Shown: positions 10,463 through 19,218 of the stretch, one piece after another | How the letters are laid out: the number at the start of each line of letters is the position of its first letter | Position numbering within the stretch: the stretch's first letter is position 1 | DNA from: an uncultured Actinomycetes bacterium | Lineage (GTDB): Bacteria; Actinomycetota; Actinomycetes; Nanopelagicales; Nanopelagicaceae | Length of the DNA stretch: 59,002 nt | Assembly: GCA_903825015.1 (NCBI GenBank) | Contig: CAIJYZ010000023.1 | Location: forward strand, 1 to 59,002 | Direction: 5' to 3' | Made by a program: the position numbers and the translations under genes | The notes under the pieces: model-generated | Seen by the model: the letters and a program-made list of their open reading frames with translations, nothing else | Told to the model about the DNA's origin: nothing | Databases searched by the model: none

Positions 10463-10481
10463 GGTTAAGAGGCTTTTAACC
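10463..10481. promoter_or_regulatory. Inverted repeat GGTTAA-N7-TTAACC upstream of the ABC ATPase gene
   Basis: GGTTAAGAGGCTTTTAACC read directly, 17 nt before the ATG at 10498, in the serB/ABC divergent intergenic region. Confidence 0.4.
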
Positions 10482-10497
10482 ACTATCTTTTTGCTCT

Positions 10498-11289
10498 ATG
10501 ACAACATCACCCGTGCTGCAGCTTTGCGATGTTTCGGTTCGCCGAGGTGAAAAGATCATTCTTGGCCCATTGAATTTCCAAATCGCTCCAGGGGAGCGTT
10601 GGGTTATTTTAGGTCCCAATGGAGCCGGAAAAACAACGTTGCTTCAAATTTTATCTACAAAAATATTTCCAACGCATGGCGATGTGTGGGTCCTTGGAAA
10701 GCAGATGGGCCATGTTGATCTCTTTGAATTGCGAACACGTATCGGCATTTGTGGTGCGCCAATCGCAGAAGATATTCCGGCGGATGAGAAAGTTAAAGAT
10801 GTCGTTTTAACCGCTGCTTATGCAATCTTGGGTAGATGGAATGAAGAATATGATCTTTGGGATGAATCACGATCAATCGCATTGTTAACTACTTTCGGAG
10901 TTCGTGATCTAGGTGATCGGCTGTACGGATCTTTAAGCGAAGGCGAAAAGAAGCGAACGCAAATTGCGCGAGCACTGATGGCTGATCCCGAGCTTTTATT
11001 ATTGGATGAACCAGCTGGCGGCTTAGATGTTGGGGGCAGAGAGGATCTACTGCGACGTTTTGCCGACTTTTCTGCTGACCCAAGTGCACCTGCAACCATA
11101 TTGGTAACTCACCATATTGAGGAGATTCCAATAGGAACTACTCACGCTCTGCTACTCAAAAATGGGCAGATTGCTGTCTCCGGCCCGGTTGCCTCAGTCA
11201 TAACTTCTGAACATATTTCTGCGATTTTCAATGAGAAGATAATTGTGACCGCTGATGCTGGTCGATTCTCGGCACGCGCTTACCAGTAG
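10498..11289 (+). CDS. ABC transporter ATP-binding protein (stand-alone)
   Basis: Walker A LGPNGAGKTTLL, signature LSEGEKKR, Walker B LLLLDEPAGGLD. Confidence 0.92.
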   Translation: MTTSPVLQLCDVSVRRGEKIILGPLNFQIAPGERWVILGPNGAGKTTLLQILSTKIFPTHGDVWVLGKQMGHVDLFELRTRIGICGAPIAEDIPADEKVKDVVLTAAYAILGRWNEEYDLWDESRSIALLTTFGVRDLGDRLYGSLSEGEKKRTQIARALMADPELLLLDEPAGGLDVGGREDLLRRFADFSADPSAPATILVTHHIEEIPIGTTHALLLKNGQIAVSGPVASVITSEHISAIFNEKIIVTADAGRFSARAYQ

Positions 11290-11294
11290 GTGCC

Positions 11295-11933
11295 GTGAAT
11301 CTTTTCGACCAGTTGCATCCACAATGGCAACAGCTGCTTGAAACCCAAAGCTCGTTAATCACAAATATCGAAAAGAGAATTGAAAGAAATAACGTAACGC
11401 CAAGTTTCGAAAATATTTTGGCGGCGTATCAACTACCTCCAGAAGATATTAAGGTGATTATTATCGGTCAGGATCCTTATCCAACTCCGGGCTACGCACA
11501 CGGCTTGGCATTCTCAGTTTCACAAGATACGCAACCTCTGCCTGCCTCACTTCGCAACATCTTTAAAGAGCTCCAGGATGATTGCAATATCCCCGCTCCG
11601 AGCAATGGCGACCTACATCGCTGGAGCGAACAAGGTGTTTTTCTACTTAATCAAACCCTGACGACGACTCCTGGGTTATCTCTCTCGCATGAGGATTTTG
11701 GATGGTCGGCTCTGACTTCATTAACCGCAAAAATAATTGGCGAACGCGATGTAATCGGTGTTTTTTGGGGTAAGAAAGCTTACGAGTTGTCGAAGTACTT
11801 CAATCCAAAGTTGACTATTGCTTCACCCCATCCAAGTCCATTATCTGCATACAGAGGTTTCTTTGGTTCGAAACCATTTTCTAAAGTCAATGAGATGTTG
11901 CGCAATCAAGGTAAAACGCAAATAAATTGGTGA
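11295..11933 (+). CDS. ung: Uracil-DNA glycosylase family 1
   Basis: VIIIGQDPYPTPGYAHGLAFS, GVFLLNQTLT, SPHPSPLSAYRGFFGSKPFS. Confidence 0.97.
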   Translation: MNLFDQLHPQWQQLLETQSSLITNIEKRIERNNVTPSFENILAAYQLPPEDIKVIIIGQDPYPTPGYAHGLAFSVSQDTQPLPASLRNIFKELQDDCNIPAPSNGDLHRWSEQGVFLLNQTLTTTPGLSLSHEDFGWSALTSLTAKIIGERDVIGVFWGKKAYELSKYFNPKLTIASPHPSPLSAYRGFFGSKPFSKVNEMLRNQGKTQINW

Positions 11934-11938
11934 AAAGC

Positions 11939-11969
11939 AAAAACCCCGCAGATTTCTCTACGGGGTTTT
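11939..11969. terminator. Bidirectional intrinsic terminator between ung and the NCS2 permease
   Basis: AAAAACCCCG-CAGATTTCTCTA-CGGGGTTTT stem with A/T tracts on both sides. Confidence 0.9.
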
Positions 11970-11990
11970 CGCCTAAATAACTACTTCAAT

Positions 11991-13430
11991 TTAACCGATC
12001 CATGCAGTGATGGGAGAGGTCATAAAGTAAATCACGAACAATGCGGCCACAAGCCATAGCAATGGATGTACATCCTTGCGACGTCCCTGAACGGCACGAA
12101 TAAGTACGTGAGAAACAAAACCTGCACCAATACCTACTGAGATGCTATATGTAAATGGCATCAAGATGATTGTTAAAAATGCAGGAATTGCTATACCAAG
12201 ATCAGCCCAGTCAATATCCTTGACTTGAGTCATCATCAAGAATCCAACTATTACTAGCGCTGGAGTTGCTGCTTCGTAAGGAATGATTGCAACAAGTGGG
12301 GAGAGGAAAGTTGCTAGCAAGAAACAGATGCCAGTAACTACTGATGCTAAACCAGTGCGCGCACCTTCGCCAACACCTGAGGCAGATTCGATATATGAAG
12401 TATTTGAAGAGATTCCTGCTGCTCCACCTGCAGCTGCAGCGATTGAGTCAACAAGAAGGATTCGATCGTTATTTGGAACATTGCCCTCTTTATCGATTAA
12501 TCCAGCTTCATGTCCAATTGCAGTAACTGTTCCAACTGTGTCAAAGAAATCAGATAGCAGAAGTGTAAATACCAATAGAACGGCAGATACAAAAGAAATC
12601 TTGCTAAATGAACCCAAGAGACTGAAGTGGCCCAGAAGGGAGAAATCAGGTGTTGATACGACGCTATCTGGGAGCTTAGGAATATTTAATCCCCAACCCT
12701 TTGGATTGCTCTCGGTCGGTGAAATAAAACTTGGTCCGATTTTGAAAGCAGCTTCCACAATAACAGCGAGCACTGTTGCACCTACGATGCCGATTAGCAG
12801 TGCGCCTTTTGTCTTGCGCACCATCAGTGTGACGATCAATAACAGACCAAAGATAAATACAACGATTGGCCAGCCGACTAGATTTCCGCCATCACCAAGT
12901 TGAACAGGAACTGGACCAACGCCTGTGCGGCGCACGAATCCAGAGTCAACCAGGCCAATAAGTGCAATAAATAGACCAATTCCTACCGAGATTGCATATT
13001 TAAGTTGCTGAGGAACGGCCTTGAAAACGGCAGTTCTAAATCCAGTTAGAACAAGAACGGTAATGATGAGACCTTCTAGAACAACTAGTCCCATTGCATC
13101 GGCCCATGTCATCTTTGATGCGATGCCATAAGCAACGAAAGTATTAAGTCCAAGTCCAGTTGCAATCGCTAGTGGAAAATTACCTACGACGCCCATAAGA
13201 ATCGTCAAAATACCTGCCACCAATGCTGTTGCTGCCGCAATTAGTGGAAGATTTTGACCGAATGCAGAAAAGCCGCCTAGAAACTTCTTGTCACTATCTA
13301 CTGCGCCACCAATAATGAGTGGATTGAGAGCAATGATGTAGGCCATTGTGAAGAATGTGACGAAACCGCCACGAATCTCGCGACCAACTGTTGAACCCCG
13401 CTCGGAGATCTTAAAAAACGAATCCAGCAT
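11991..13430 (-). CDS. NCS2 family (xanthine/guanine/hypoxanthine-type) permease
   Basis: GFVTFFTMAYIIALNPLI, ATGLGLNTFVAY, SDFFDTVGTVTAIGHEAG, SSNTSYIESASGVGEGARTGL. Confidence 0.93.
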   Translation of the reverse strand: MLDSFFKISERGSTVGREIRGGFVTFFTMAYIIALNPLIIGGAVDSDKKFLGGFSAFGQNLPLIAAATALVAGILTILMGVVGNFPLAIATGLGLNTFVAYGIASKMTWADAMGLVVLEGLIITVLVLTGFRTAVFKAVPQQLKYAISVGIGLFIALIGLVDSGFVRRTGVGPVPVQLGDGGNLVGWPIVVFIFGLLLIVTLMVRKTKGALLIGIVGATVLAVIVEAAFKIGPSFISPTESNPKGWGLNIPKLPDSVVSTPDFSLLGHFSLLGSFSKISFVSAVLLVFTLLLSDFFDTVGTVTAIGHEAGLIDKEGNVPNNDRILLVDSIAAAAGGAAGISSNTSYIESASGVGEGARTGLASVVTGICFLLATFLSPLVAIIPYEAATPALVIVGFLMMTQVKDIDWADLGIAIPAFLTIILMPFTYSISVGIGAGFVSHVLIRAVQGRRKDVHPLLWLVAALFVIYFMTSPITAWIG

Positions 13431-13455
13431 TAATAGAGCCTCTCTAATTTTGTTT

Positions 13456-13507
13456 ACGGGGGTGTTTGCGACCCCGTGCGCTATAAATCGGCTAACGCAA
13501 AGCCGTT
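13456..13507 (-). promoter_or_regulatory. Putative structured 5' leader of the NCS2 permease (two hairpins, one with an alternative pairing)
   Basis: ACGGGG/CCCCGT stem (13456-13461/13472-13477) and CGGCT/AGCCG stem (13489-13493/13501-13505), the latter overlapping an alternative AACG/CGTT stem. Confidence 0.35.
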
Positions 13508-13529
13508 GGGAATGCTTTTAGGGTAGTTG

Positions 13530-14198
13530 TTACTTGCTCGTAATTCGGGAAACGACACCTAGAGCTACTGCTACCGATTGGCCAATTAAGCCGGCAAATA
13601 GGAGAGTTCCAAGGCCGACAGTGCCACCGAGCAGCCAACCTAGGGCAAAAACCGTGCTCTCAATCGCCAGACGGACTCGCCCTACGCGAATACGCGTCTT
13701 AAAGTGAAGTCCAGTCATAAGGCCATCTCTGGGACCGGGACCTAAACCGCAGGTGATGTAGAGAGTTGAAGCAACTCCCACCATCCCGATTCCAACCAAT
13801 GCAAAGATCAAGCCCACCGCGAAATTTTCTTGCAACGGAATGTATGTAACTCCGATTTGGATAGCGATTGCGATGATGATGATATTTGAAATCGTGCCAA
13901 AACCAGGTTTTTCTCTTAACGGAATCCAAGCAAGCAAAACAAGAGTGCTAATTCCAAGAGTTGACCAACCCATAGCAATGTGCAGATGTCTGGAAACTCC
14001 TTGAGCTAATACAGACCATGGACCATTTCCAATATTTCCCTGAATTACGAATGCATCACCGATTCCAAAAATAAATAATCCGATGAAGAGAATTGAAACG
14101 CGCGAGATTGAAAGATCCCATTTACCTTTTCCGGTCCAAGGCGTAACTGGAACAGTTTTATGCGGGCGCAAAAACTCCATGAAAGCATTGGATGACAT
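13530..14198 (-). CDS. YczE/YyaS/YitT-like integral membrane protein
   Basis: FIFGIGDAFVIQGNIGNGPWSVLAQGVSRH, GVASTLYITCGLGPGPRDGLMTGL motif typical of this family. Confidence 0.8.
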   Translation of the reverse strand: MSSNAFMEFLRPHKTVPVTPWTGKGKWDLSISRVSILFIGLFIFGIGDAFVIQGNIGNGPWSVLAQGVSRHLHIAMGWSTLGISTLVLLAWIPLREKPGFGTISNIIIIAIAIQIGVTYIPLQENFAVGLIFALVGIGMVGVASTLYITCGLGPGPRDGLMTGLHFKTRIRVGRVRLAIESTVFALGWLLGGTVGLGTLLFAGLIGQSVAVALGVVSRITSK

Positions 14199-14248
14199 TG
14201 GGGGAGTCTATTGCAACCGTACCGATGGAGTCAGGCTATTCTTCAACA

Positions 14249-14983
14249 ATGTTTCCAGGTATTGGTACGGTAATTAACGTCGTTGCGATTATTGCTGGGG
14301 CAAGCCTTGGAATTGCCATTGGACATCGTCTTAATACTAAAACTAGAAGCTTGTTAACTGATGTTTTAGGATTAGCGACTTTGCTCGGCGCGGCCTCTGC
14401 CCTAATTCCAATGTGGTCTGATCGCTACATTTCATCGTTGCCACAAGGTTGGCCGCTCTTGGTTGTCCTAGGCTCACTTCTTATAGGCGGATTACTAGGT
14501 TCTGCTGCACGATTAGAGGATCGTCTTGATCATCTGGGAGAAGATCTACGCAAACGATTTAAGGCTTCACAGGACAGCCCATTTGTAGAAGGTTTTGTGA
14601 CTGCATCGTTACTTTTTGCAATTGGACCACTTGCGATTTTGGGAAGCATTAGCGATGGAATGTCCAATGGAATCGATCAGCTTTTATTGAAGAGTTCTTT
14701 AGACTTTTTTGCCGCTATGGCTTTTTCATCCTCATTGGGTTGGGGAGTCGCAGTAGCAGCATTTCCCGTAGCTATATATCAAGGATTCTGGACCCTCATA
14801 GGATTGGGTCTTGGTGAGATTCTAAATGGCTACCAAATTGATGCGATGACAATAGTTGGCGGATTGCTCCTAATCGCCATTGGCTTACGTCTTTTGAATA
14901 TTAAACATGTGGCTGTGGGAAATCTTTTGCCAGCGCTAGCCGTCGCACCATTACTGGCGATGTTAGTTCACGGATTTGTTTAA
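14249..14983 (+). CDS. DUF554 family membrane protein (ORF extends to 14192; 14249 preferred)
   Basis: MFPGIGTVINVVAIIAGASLGIAIG... LRKRFKASQDSPFVEGFVTASLLFAIGPLAILGSI... DUF554-like; the later ATG avoids overlap with the divergent gene. Confidence 0.82.
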   Translation: MFPGIGTVINVVAIIAGASLGIAIGHRLNTKTRSLLTDVLGLATLLGAASALIPMWSDRYISSLPQGWPLLVVLGSLLIGGLLGSAARLEDRLDHLGEDLRKRFKASQDSPFVEGFVTASLLFAIGPLAILGSISDGMSNGIDQLLLKSSLDFFAAMAFSSSLGWGVAVAAFPVAIYQGFWTLIGLGLGEILNGYQIDAMTIVGGLLLIAIGLRLLNIKHVAVGNLLPALAVAPLLAMLVHGFV

Positions 14984-16020
14984 AAGGTAGAAGCGTCAAT
15001 AACAAAGCGATATTTTACATCGCTGGCGATCGTGCGTTCATAGGCAGTATTTGCATATGAAGCATCAATTACTTCTATATCGCTAACGATGCCATGAACT
15101 CCACAGAAATCAAGCATTTCCTGCATCTGAGGTATTCCACCGATCATTGACCCAGCAATTCGACGACGTCCATCAAGTAATGCTCCAACATTTACTTCGT
15201 AGGGTTTTCCTGGCAAACCAATTACCACCAAAGTCGCATCGAGTTTCAATAGATTCAAGTAGGAATTGATATCCAATGAGGCACTTACTGTATTGAGAAT
15301 TAAATCGAAAGATTTGCGCAAAGGTTTTAGTGAGTCAGGCTCACTAGTATCAACAAAGTGAGTAGCTCCCATAGCCAAAGCATCTTCACGTTTAGATGAA
15401 GAGTGGGATAAAACTGTAACTTCGGCACCTAGTGCGACCGCAAATTTGACGCCCATGTGGCCCAAACCGCCAAGACCCATCACGGCAACTTTTGAGCCTT
15501 TACCAACATTCCACGTTCGCAAAGGGGAGTAGAGAGTAATTCCTGCACACAGCAGAGGCGCAACGCCGTCTAAGGAAAGGTTCTCTGGGATATGCACGGC
15601 ATAATCTTCATTTATAACAAAGATGTTTGAGTAGCCACCCATTGCAACCGTCTTGCCGTCGCGTTCAAGAGTGTTGTAAGTCCCTGTCATTCCAAGTTCG
15701 CAATACTGTTGTAAACCCGCCAAGCAACTTGCACATGTGCGACATGAATCAATGAATACTCCGACGCCTATACGATCCCCGATTGCAAATTTCGTTACAG
15801 AGCTGCCGATGGCACTGACAGTTCCAGCAATTTCATGACCTGGAACCATCGGAAATATTGCTGGACCCCATTCTTCACGAACTTGGTGGATATCTGAGTG
15901 GCATATGCCTGCGTATGCGATATCGAGAGCAACATCGTGGGCTCCAAGTTCTCTGCGTTCGAACTCAAAAGTTGTTAAATCTGATTTCGGGGTCAATGCA
16001 GCAAGTCCGCGAGCCTTCAT
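14980..16020 (-). CDS. Zinc-dependent NAD(P) alcohol dehydrogenase (cinnamyl-alcohol/YahK-like)
   Basis: GICHSDIHQVREEWG, PMVPGHEIAGTV, CRTCASCLAGLQQYC, AVMGLGGLGHMGVKFA. Confidence 0.92.
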   Translation of the reverse strand: MKARGLAALTPKSDLTTFEFERRELGAHDVALDIAYAGICHSDIHQVREEWGPAIFPMVPGHEIAGTVSAIGSSVTKFAIGDRIGVGVFIDSCRTCASCLAGLQQYCELGMTGTYNTLERDGKTVAMGGYSNIFVINEDYAVHIPENLSLDGVAPLLCAGITLYSPLRTWNVGKGSKVAVMGLGGLGHMGVKFAVALGAEVTVLSHSSSKREDALAMGATHFVDTSEPDSLKPLRKSFDLILNTVSASLDINSYLNLLKLDATLVVIGLPGKPYEVNVGALLDGRRRIAGSMIGGIPQMQEMLDFCGVHGIVSDIEVIDASYANTAYERTIASDVKYRFVIDASTF

Positions 16021-16023
16021 TTT

Positions 16024-16677
16024 TTACTCCTTGAAAGGTAGAGGTTGAGAGGATACGTGACCTGCGCGAGAAGCGCGCGCTGTAACTTGGCGCATATGGT
16101 GGCGTCGACACAAGACTTCATATCCGACTTCACTTCCAGGTGAAACATCTCCCACAACGACTTGTTCGCCTTCAACAACCATTACTCCACCGATTGTTCG
16201 TGCATTATGCGTTGCTCGTGACCCACACCAGCAAAGAGCTTCTACTTGCAAGGTATTTACGCGATCGGCTAATTCAACTAGGCGTGCTGAACCTGGAAAT
16301 AGCGTCGTTCGAAAATCGCTCAAGATGCCAAATGCATAGACATCTATTCCTAAACCATCAACAATCCGGGCTAACTGTTCAATTTGGACGCGCTCATAAA
16401 ATTGCGCTTCATCACAGATTATGTAATCGATGCGATCTCCCGATGACAAAGCGTCAACTACGTATTTATGCAGGTCTATGGTTGGAACGACTTCAATAGC
16501 AGGACTGGAAAGACCCAAGCGAGAAGAGATTATTCCTTTTCCGGCACGATCTTTATTTGTGAAAATTAATCCGGTTCGACCACGACTTTGGTGGTTATGG
16601 GCCGTCTGCAATGCCAGTGTGGATTTTCCACTATCCATTGTTCCGCAATAATAAATTAACTCGGCCATAGAACGCAT
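16024..16677 (-). CDS. tdk: Thymidine kinase
   Basis: MAELIYYCGTMDSGKSTLAL, IICDEAQFYERVQIEQLARIVD, VYAFGILSDFRTTLFPGS, CWCGSRATHNAR. Confidence 0.95.
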   Translation of the reverse strand: MRSMAELIYYCGTMDSGKSTLALQTAHNHQSRGRTGLIFTNKDRAGKGIISSRLGLSSPAIEVVPTIDLHKYVVDALSSGDRIDYIICDEAQFYERVQIEQLARIVDGLGIDVYAFGILSDFRTTLFPGSARLVELADRVNTLQVEALCWCGSRATHNARTIGGVMVVEGEQVVVGDVSPGSEVGYEVLCRRHHMRQVTARASRAGHVSSQPLPFKE

Positions 16678-16690
16678 CCTGCCATAAAAG

Positions 16691-18541
16691 TTAGGAAAAT
16701 AATCCCTTAGCCATTAATGCTTCTTCAAGTCTTGGTATAAGAACCTTCGACATCGCCACCGAAATGTGAGAAGCATCGCGATATGCAACTACTCCACCGA
16801 TAATCGCCGGACAGTATGACGAACAAAGCCATGGTGTCGGATCTATAACTTCAAATCCGGAGATTATTGCAACTGGTGATTTTTCAGTTGAGTCGCAAGA
16901 GTTGGAGTTGCGAGATGCTAAACAATTAGGAATATCACGTAGAGGTCGAGGTGTGTCACTAATGTAGATCAAGTGAGATGAAGCTCCATTAAGCTCTTTA
17001 AGTAACTTCCCTTGCCCGTCACTCCACCACTTGGCCCTGTCTGGATATCCAGATGGGGGAGTGAAGTATTGAAAACTGCTTGTTATGACAGCTGCGGGGT
17101 GTAAATCTTGAATCCTGGCAATTGAATTTTCGCGCCATTTTGCACAGTGAACCATTTTGAAAGCACCTTGATCAGGCCGTGGTGAATCTACCGCTGGACA
17201 GGCTGACTTTGTCAGCGAAATAAGTTTGAATCCGCGCGTAACCGCCAACTGCTCAAGAGCAGGAAACCATTGGGCAGCATGTGAATCCCCGTACAGGACA
17301 ACTGTTGTTTTCGAATTCTTATCTCCATATGTGCAGTATCCAGATTTGGTTTCACCATAATTAACATGGCAACCATCTCCATATACAGCGGGTTTTTCCA
17401 TAATTTTTACGAGATCAAATTTGTACGAAGCGGGGCCTTTTGTTGTGATCATTGATGAAGCACTCGAAGCAATAACTAATCCGGCCACAAGTGAGAAAAC
17501 TGTTGTAAAAAGCGCACCGACATAAACGGCGCGCACTGGTAACTTCTTGTGACGAATAGGCTCTTCAACGTACTTGCTTGTTAAATGGGCAAGCAAAATT
17601 GTTAAGAGAATGCACAAAAATCGTTCATGAATCTTTAATGGTCGTCCGAGCGCGCTACTTGGCAAGACAAGGGCAGGCCAATGCCATAAATAAAGTGGAT
17701 AAGAAATTGCTCCGAGCCATTGGCTTAGCCGGGAATTTGCTAGATCGTTAAATAAGGGTGGCCAGTAGGTAATTGTGGCAATAAGCAAAACGGTGGCCAA
17801 TACTGGAAGTAGTGCGTTCTTTCCGGGAAAGGCAGTGTTCTCGTCAAAATTAAGTGCAGATACCGCAACGCCAAGTAAGGCAAACCATGGCAGAATCTTG
17901 AACTTCCTTACCGAAGTTGGAAGAAATAGCAGCAGGGCTCCAAAGCCAAGTTCCCAAGCTCGTGTTGGTAAGGAGTAAAAAGCCCAGATAGGTGCGGTCT
18001 GTGTCAGATATATTGAAAAAAGAAGTGATAGAAATGTAGTTACCGCTACACCGATGAAAACGATCTTTTTACCATAACGAGCCAGAATCATTATGAAAAT
18101 CGGCCAAATTAAATAGAACTGCTCTTCAACTGCTAAGGACCAATAGTGGATGAAGGGTGAAGGTGTGGCATTGAGGTTCTGATAATCATTTTGCCACCAC
18201 GCAAAAAGGTAGTTAGAAATATAGGCCGAGGCCGCAAAGAGATCTCTACCTAAAGAATCACGTGTAATCGCCGGCAAAAGAAACCAAGCAAACAGTGCGG
18301 TCACGAAGAGAACAAAGACTGAAGTTGGCAATAATCTCTTGATACGACGCTGGTAGAAATTTTTCAGGTCTAACCGACCGGTTTTTTCAATCTCGCGAAG
18401 AATCAGTCCTGTAATTAAATAACCAGAGATCACATAGAAAATATCTACACCAATAAAACCGCCTGGGATAATTCGTGCGTGAAACAAGGTAACTAATATT
18501 GCGGCAAGTGCACGCAACCCTTGAATTTGAAGTATGCGCAC
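16691..18541 (-). CDS. Acyltransferase 3 family membrane protein with C-terminal SGNH domain (OafA-like)
   Basis: QIQGLRALAAILVTLFHARIIPGGFIGVDIFYVISGYLIT, YWSLAVEEQFYLIWPI, VVLYGDSHAAQWFPAL. Confidence 0.92.
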   Translation of the reverse strand: MRILQIQGLRALAAILVTLFHARIIPGGFIGVDIFYVISGYLITGLILREIEKTGRLDLKNFYQRRIKRLLPTSVFVLFVTALFAWFLLPAITRDSLGRDLFAASAYISNYLFAWWQNDYQNLNATPSPFIHYWSLAVEEQFYLIWPIFIMILARYGKKIVFIGVAVTTFLSLLFSIYLTQTAPIWAFYSLPTRAWELGFGALLLFLPTSVRKFKILPWFALLGVAVSALNFDENTAFPGKNALLPVLATVLLIATITYWPPLFNDLANSRLSQWLGAISYPLYLWHWPALVLPSSALGRPLKIHERFLCILLTILLAHLTSKYVEEPIRHKKLPVRAVYVGALFTTVFSLVAGLVIASSASSMITTKGPASYKFDLVKIMEKPAVYGDGCHVNYGETKSGYCTYGDKNSKTTVVLYGDSHAAQWFPALEQLAVTRGFKLISLTKSACPAVDSPRPDQGAFKMVHCAKWRENSIARIQDLHPAAVITSSFQYFTPPSGYPDRAKWWSDGQGKLLKELNGASSHLIYISDTPRPLRDIPNCLASRNSNSCDSTEKSPVAIISGFEVIDPTPWLCSSYCPAIIGGVVAYRDASHISVAMSKVLIPRLEEALMAKGLFS

Positions 18542-18543
18542 TT

Positions 18544-19071
18544 TTATGAAACCACCAGCGAAGTAATTGGTATGTCAGGATATTTGCTAGCCAAACGTTG
18601 ACGTCCACCCAGGGACTCAATCTCTAAAAGAGCCAAAATTTGAAGAACACTTCCGCCGGCCCTATGCACCAGCTCAATAGCGGCCTCAAGAGTTCCACCT
18701 GTTGCAAGGACATCATCTACAAGAAGGGTCTTTCCATCTAGCGGAAGTGCATCAATATGGATTTCGAGAACATCAGTTCCGTATTCGAGTCCATAACTTT
18801 GAGAATGAACTTGGTGGGGTAATTTGCCTGCTTTTCGGATGGGTACAAATCCAATATTGAGTGCATTTGCTAATGCAGAGGCAAAAATGAACCCCCGTGC
18901 TTCGATTCCTGCTATGACATGGACCCCGCCTGCATGTTTAGAAAACTCCTGCGTAATGCAGGTGAAAGCTGCAGCATTTGCAAGTAGAGGGGTTATGTCT
19001 TGAAAAAGGATCCCAGGTTTTGGGTAATCGGCGATGGGGCGAATGAGTGAGAGTGCCTCATCGAGTTCCAT
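18544..19071 (-). CDS. apt: Adenine phosphoribosyltransferase
   Basis: IADYPKPGILFQDITPLL, GIEARGFIFASALA, LLVDDVLATGGTLEAAIELV. Confidence 0.96.
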   Translation of the reverse strand: MELDEALSLIRPIADYPKPGILFQDITPLLANAAAFTCITQEFSKHAGGVHVIAGIEARGFIFASALANALNIGFVPIRKAGKLPHQVHSQSYGLEYGTDVLEIHIDALPLDGKTLLVDDVLATGGTLEAAIELVHRAGGSVLQILALLEIESLGGRQRLASKYPDIPITSLVVS

Positions 19072-19091
19072 AAATCCATCCTAACCAACGG

Positions 19092-19175
19092 TGTCCGAGA
19101 GGGGACTTGAACCCCTAATCCCTTGCGGGAACTAACACCTCAAGCTAGCGCGTCTGCCAATTCCGCCACCCGGAC
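19092..19175 (-). tRNA. tRNA-Leu (anticodon GAG)
   Basis: Minus strand GTCCGGGTGGCGGAATTGGCAGACGCGCTAGCTTGAGGTGTTAG...GGGGTTCAAGTCCCCTCTCGGACA; anticodon stem CTAGC/GTTAG, loop TTGAGGT, long class II variable arm; CCA not encoded. Confidence 0.95.
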
Positions 19176-19218
19176 TAAGTGCTGGGAAAGGATAGCAATT
19201 GGGTGAGAGAATGGCGAA

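Noticed and set aside
12283-12903. 206-aa plus-strand ORF inside the NCS2 permease gene
   Set aside because: Antisense to conserved transmembrane coding sequence; composition typical of a shadow frame
13431-13529. NCS2 leader as a canonical purine riboswitch
   Set aside because: Could not find the conserved purine-aptamer core and loop-loop motifs; retained only as an uncharacterised leader
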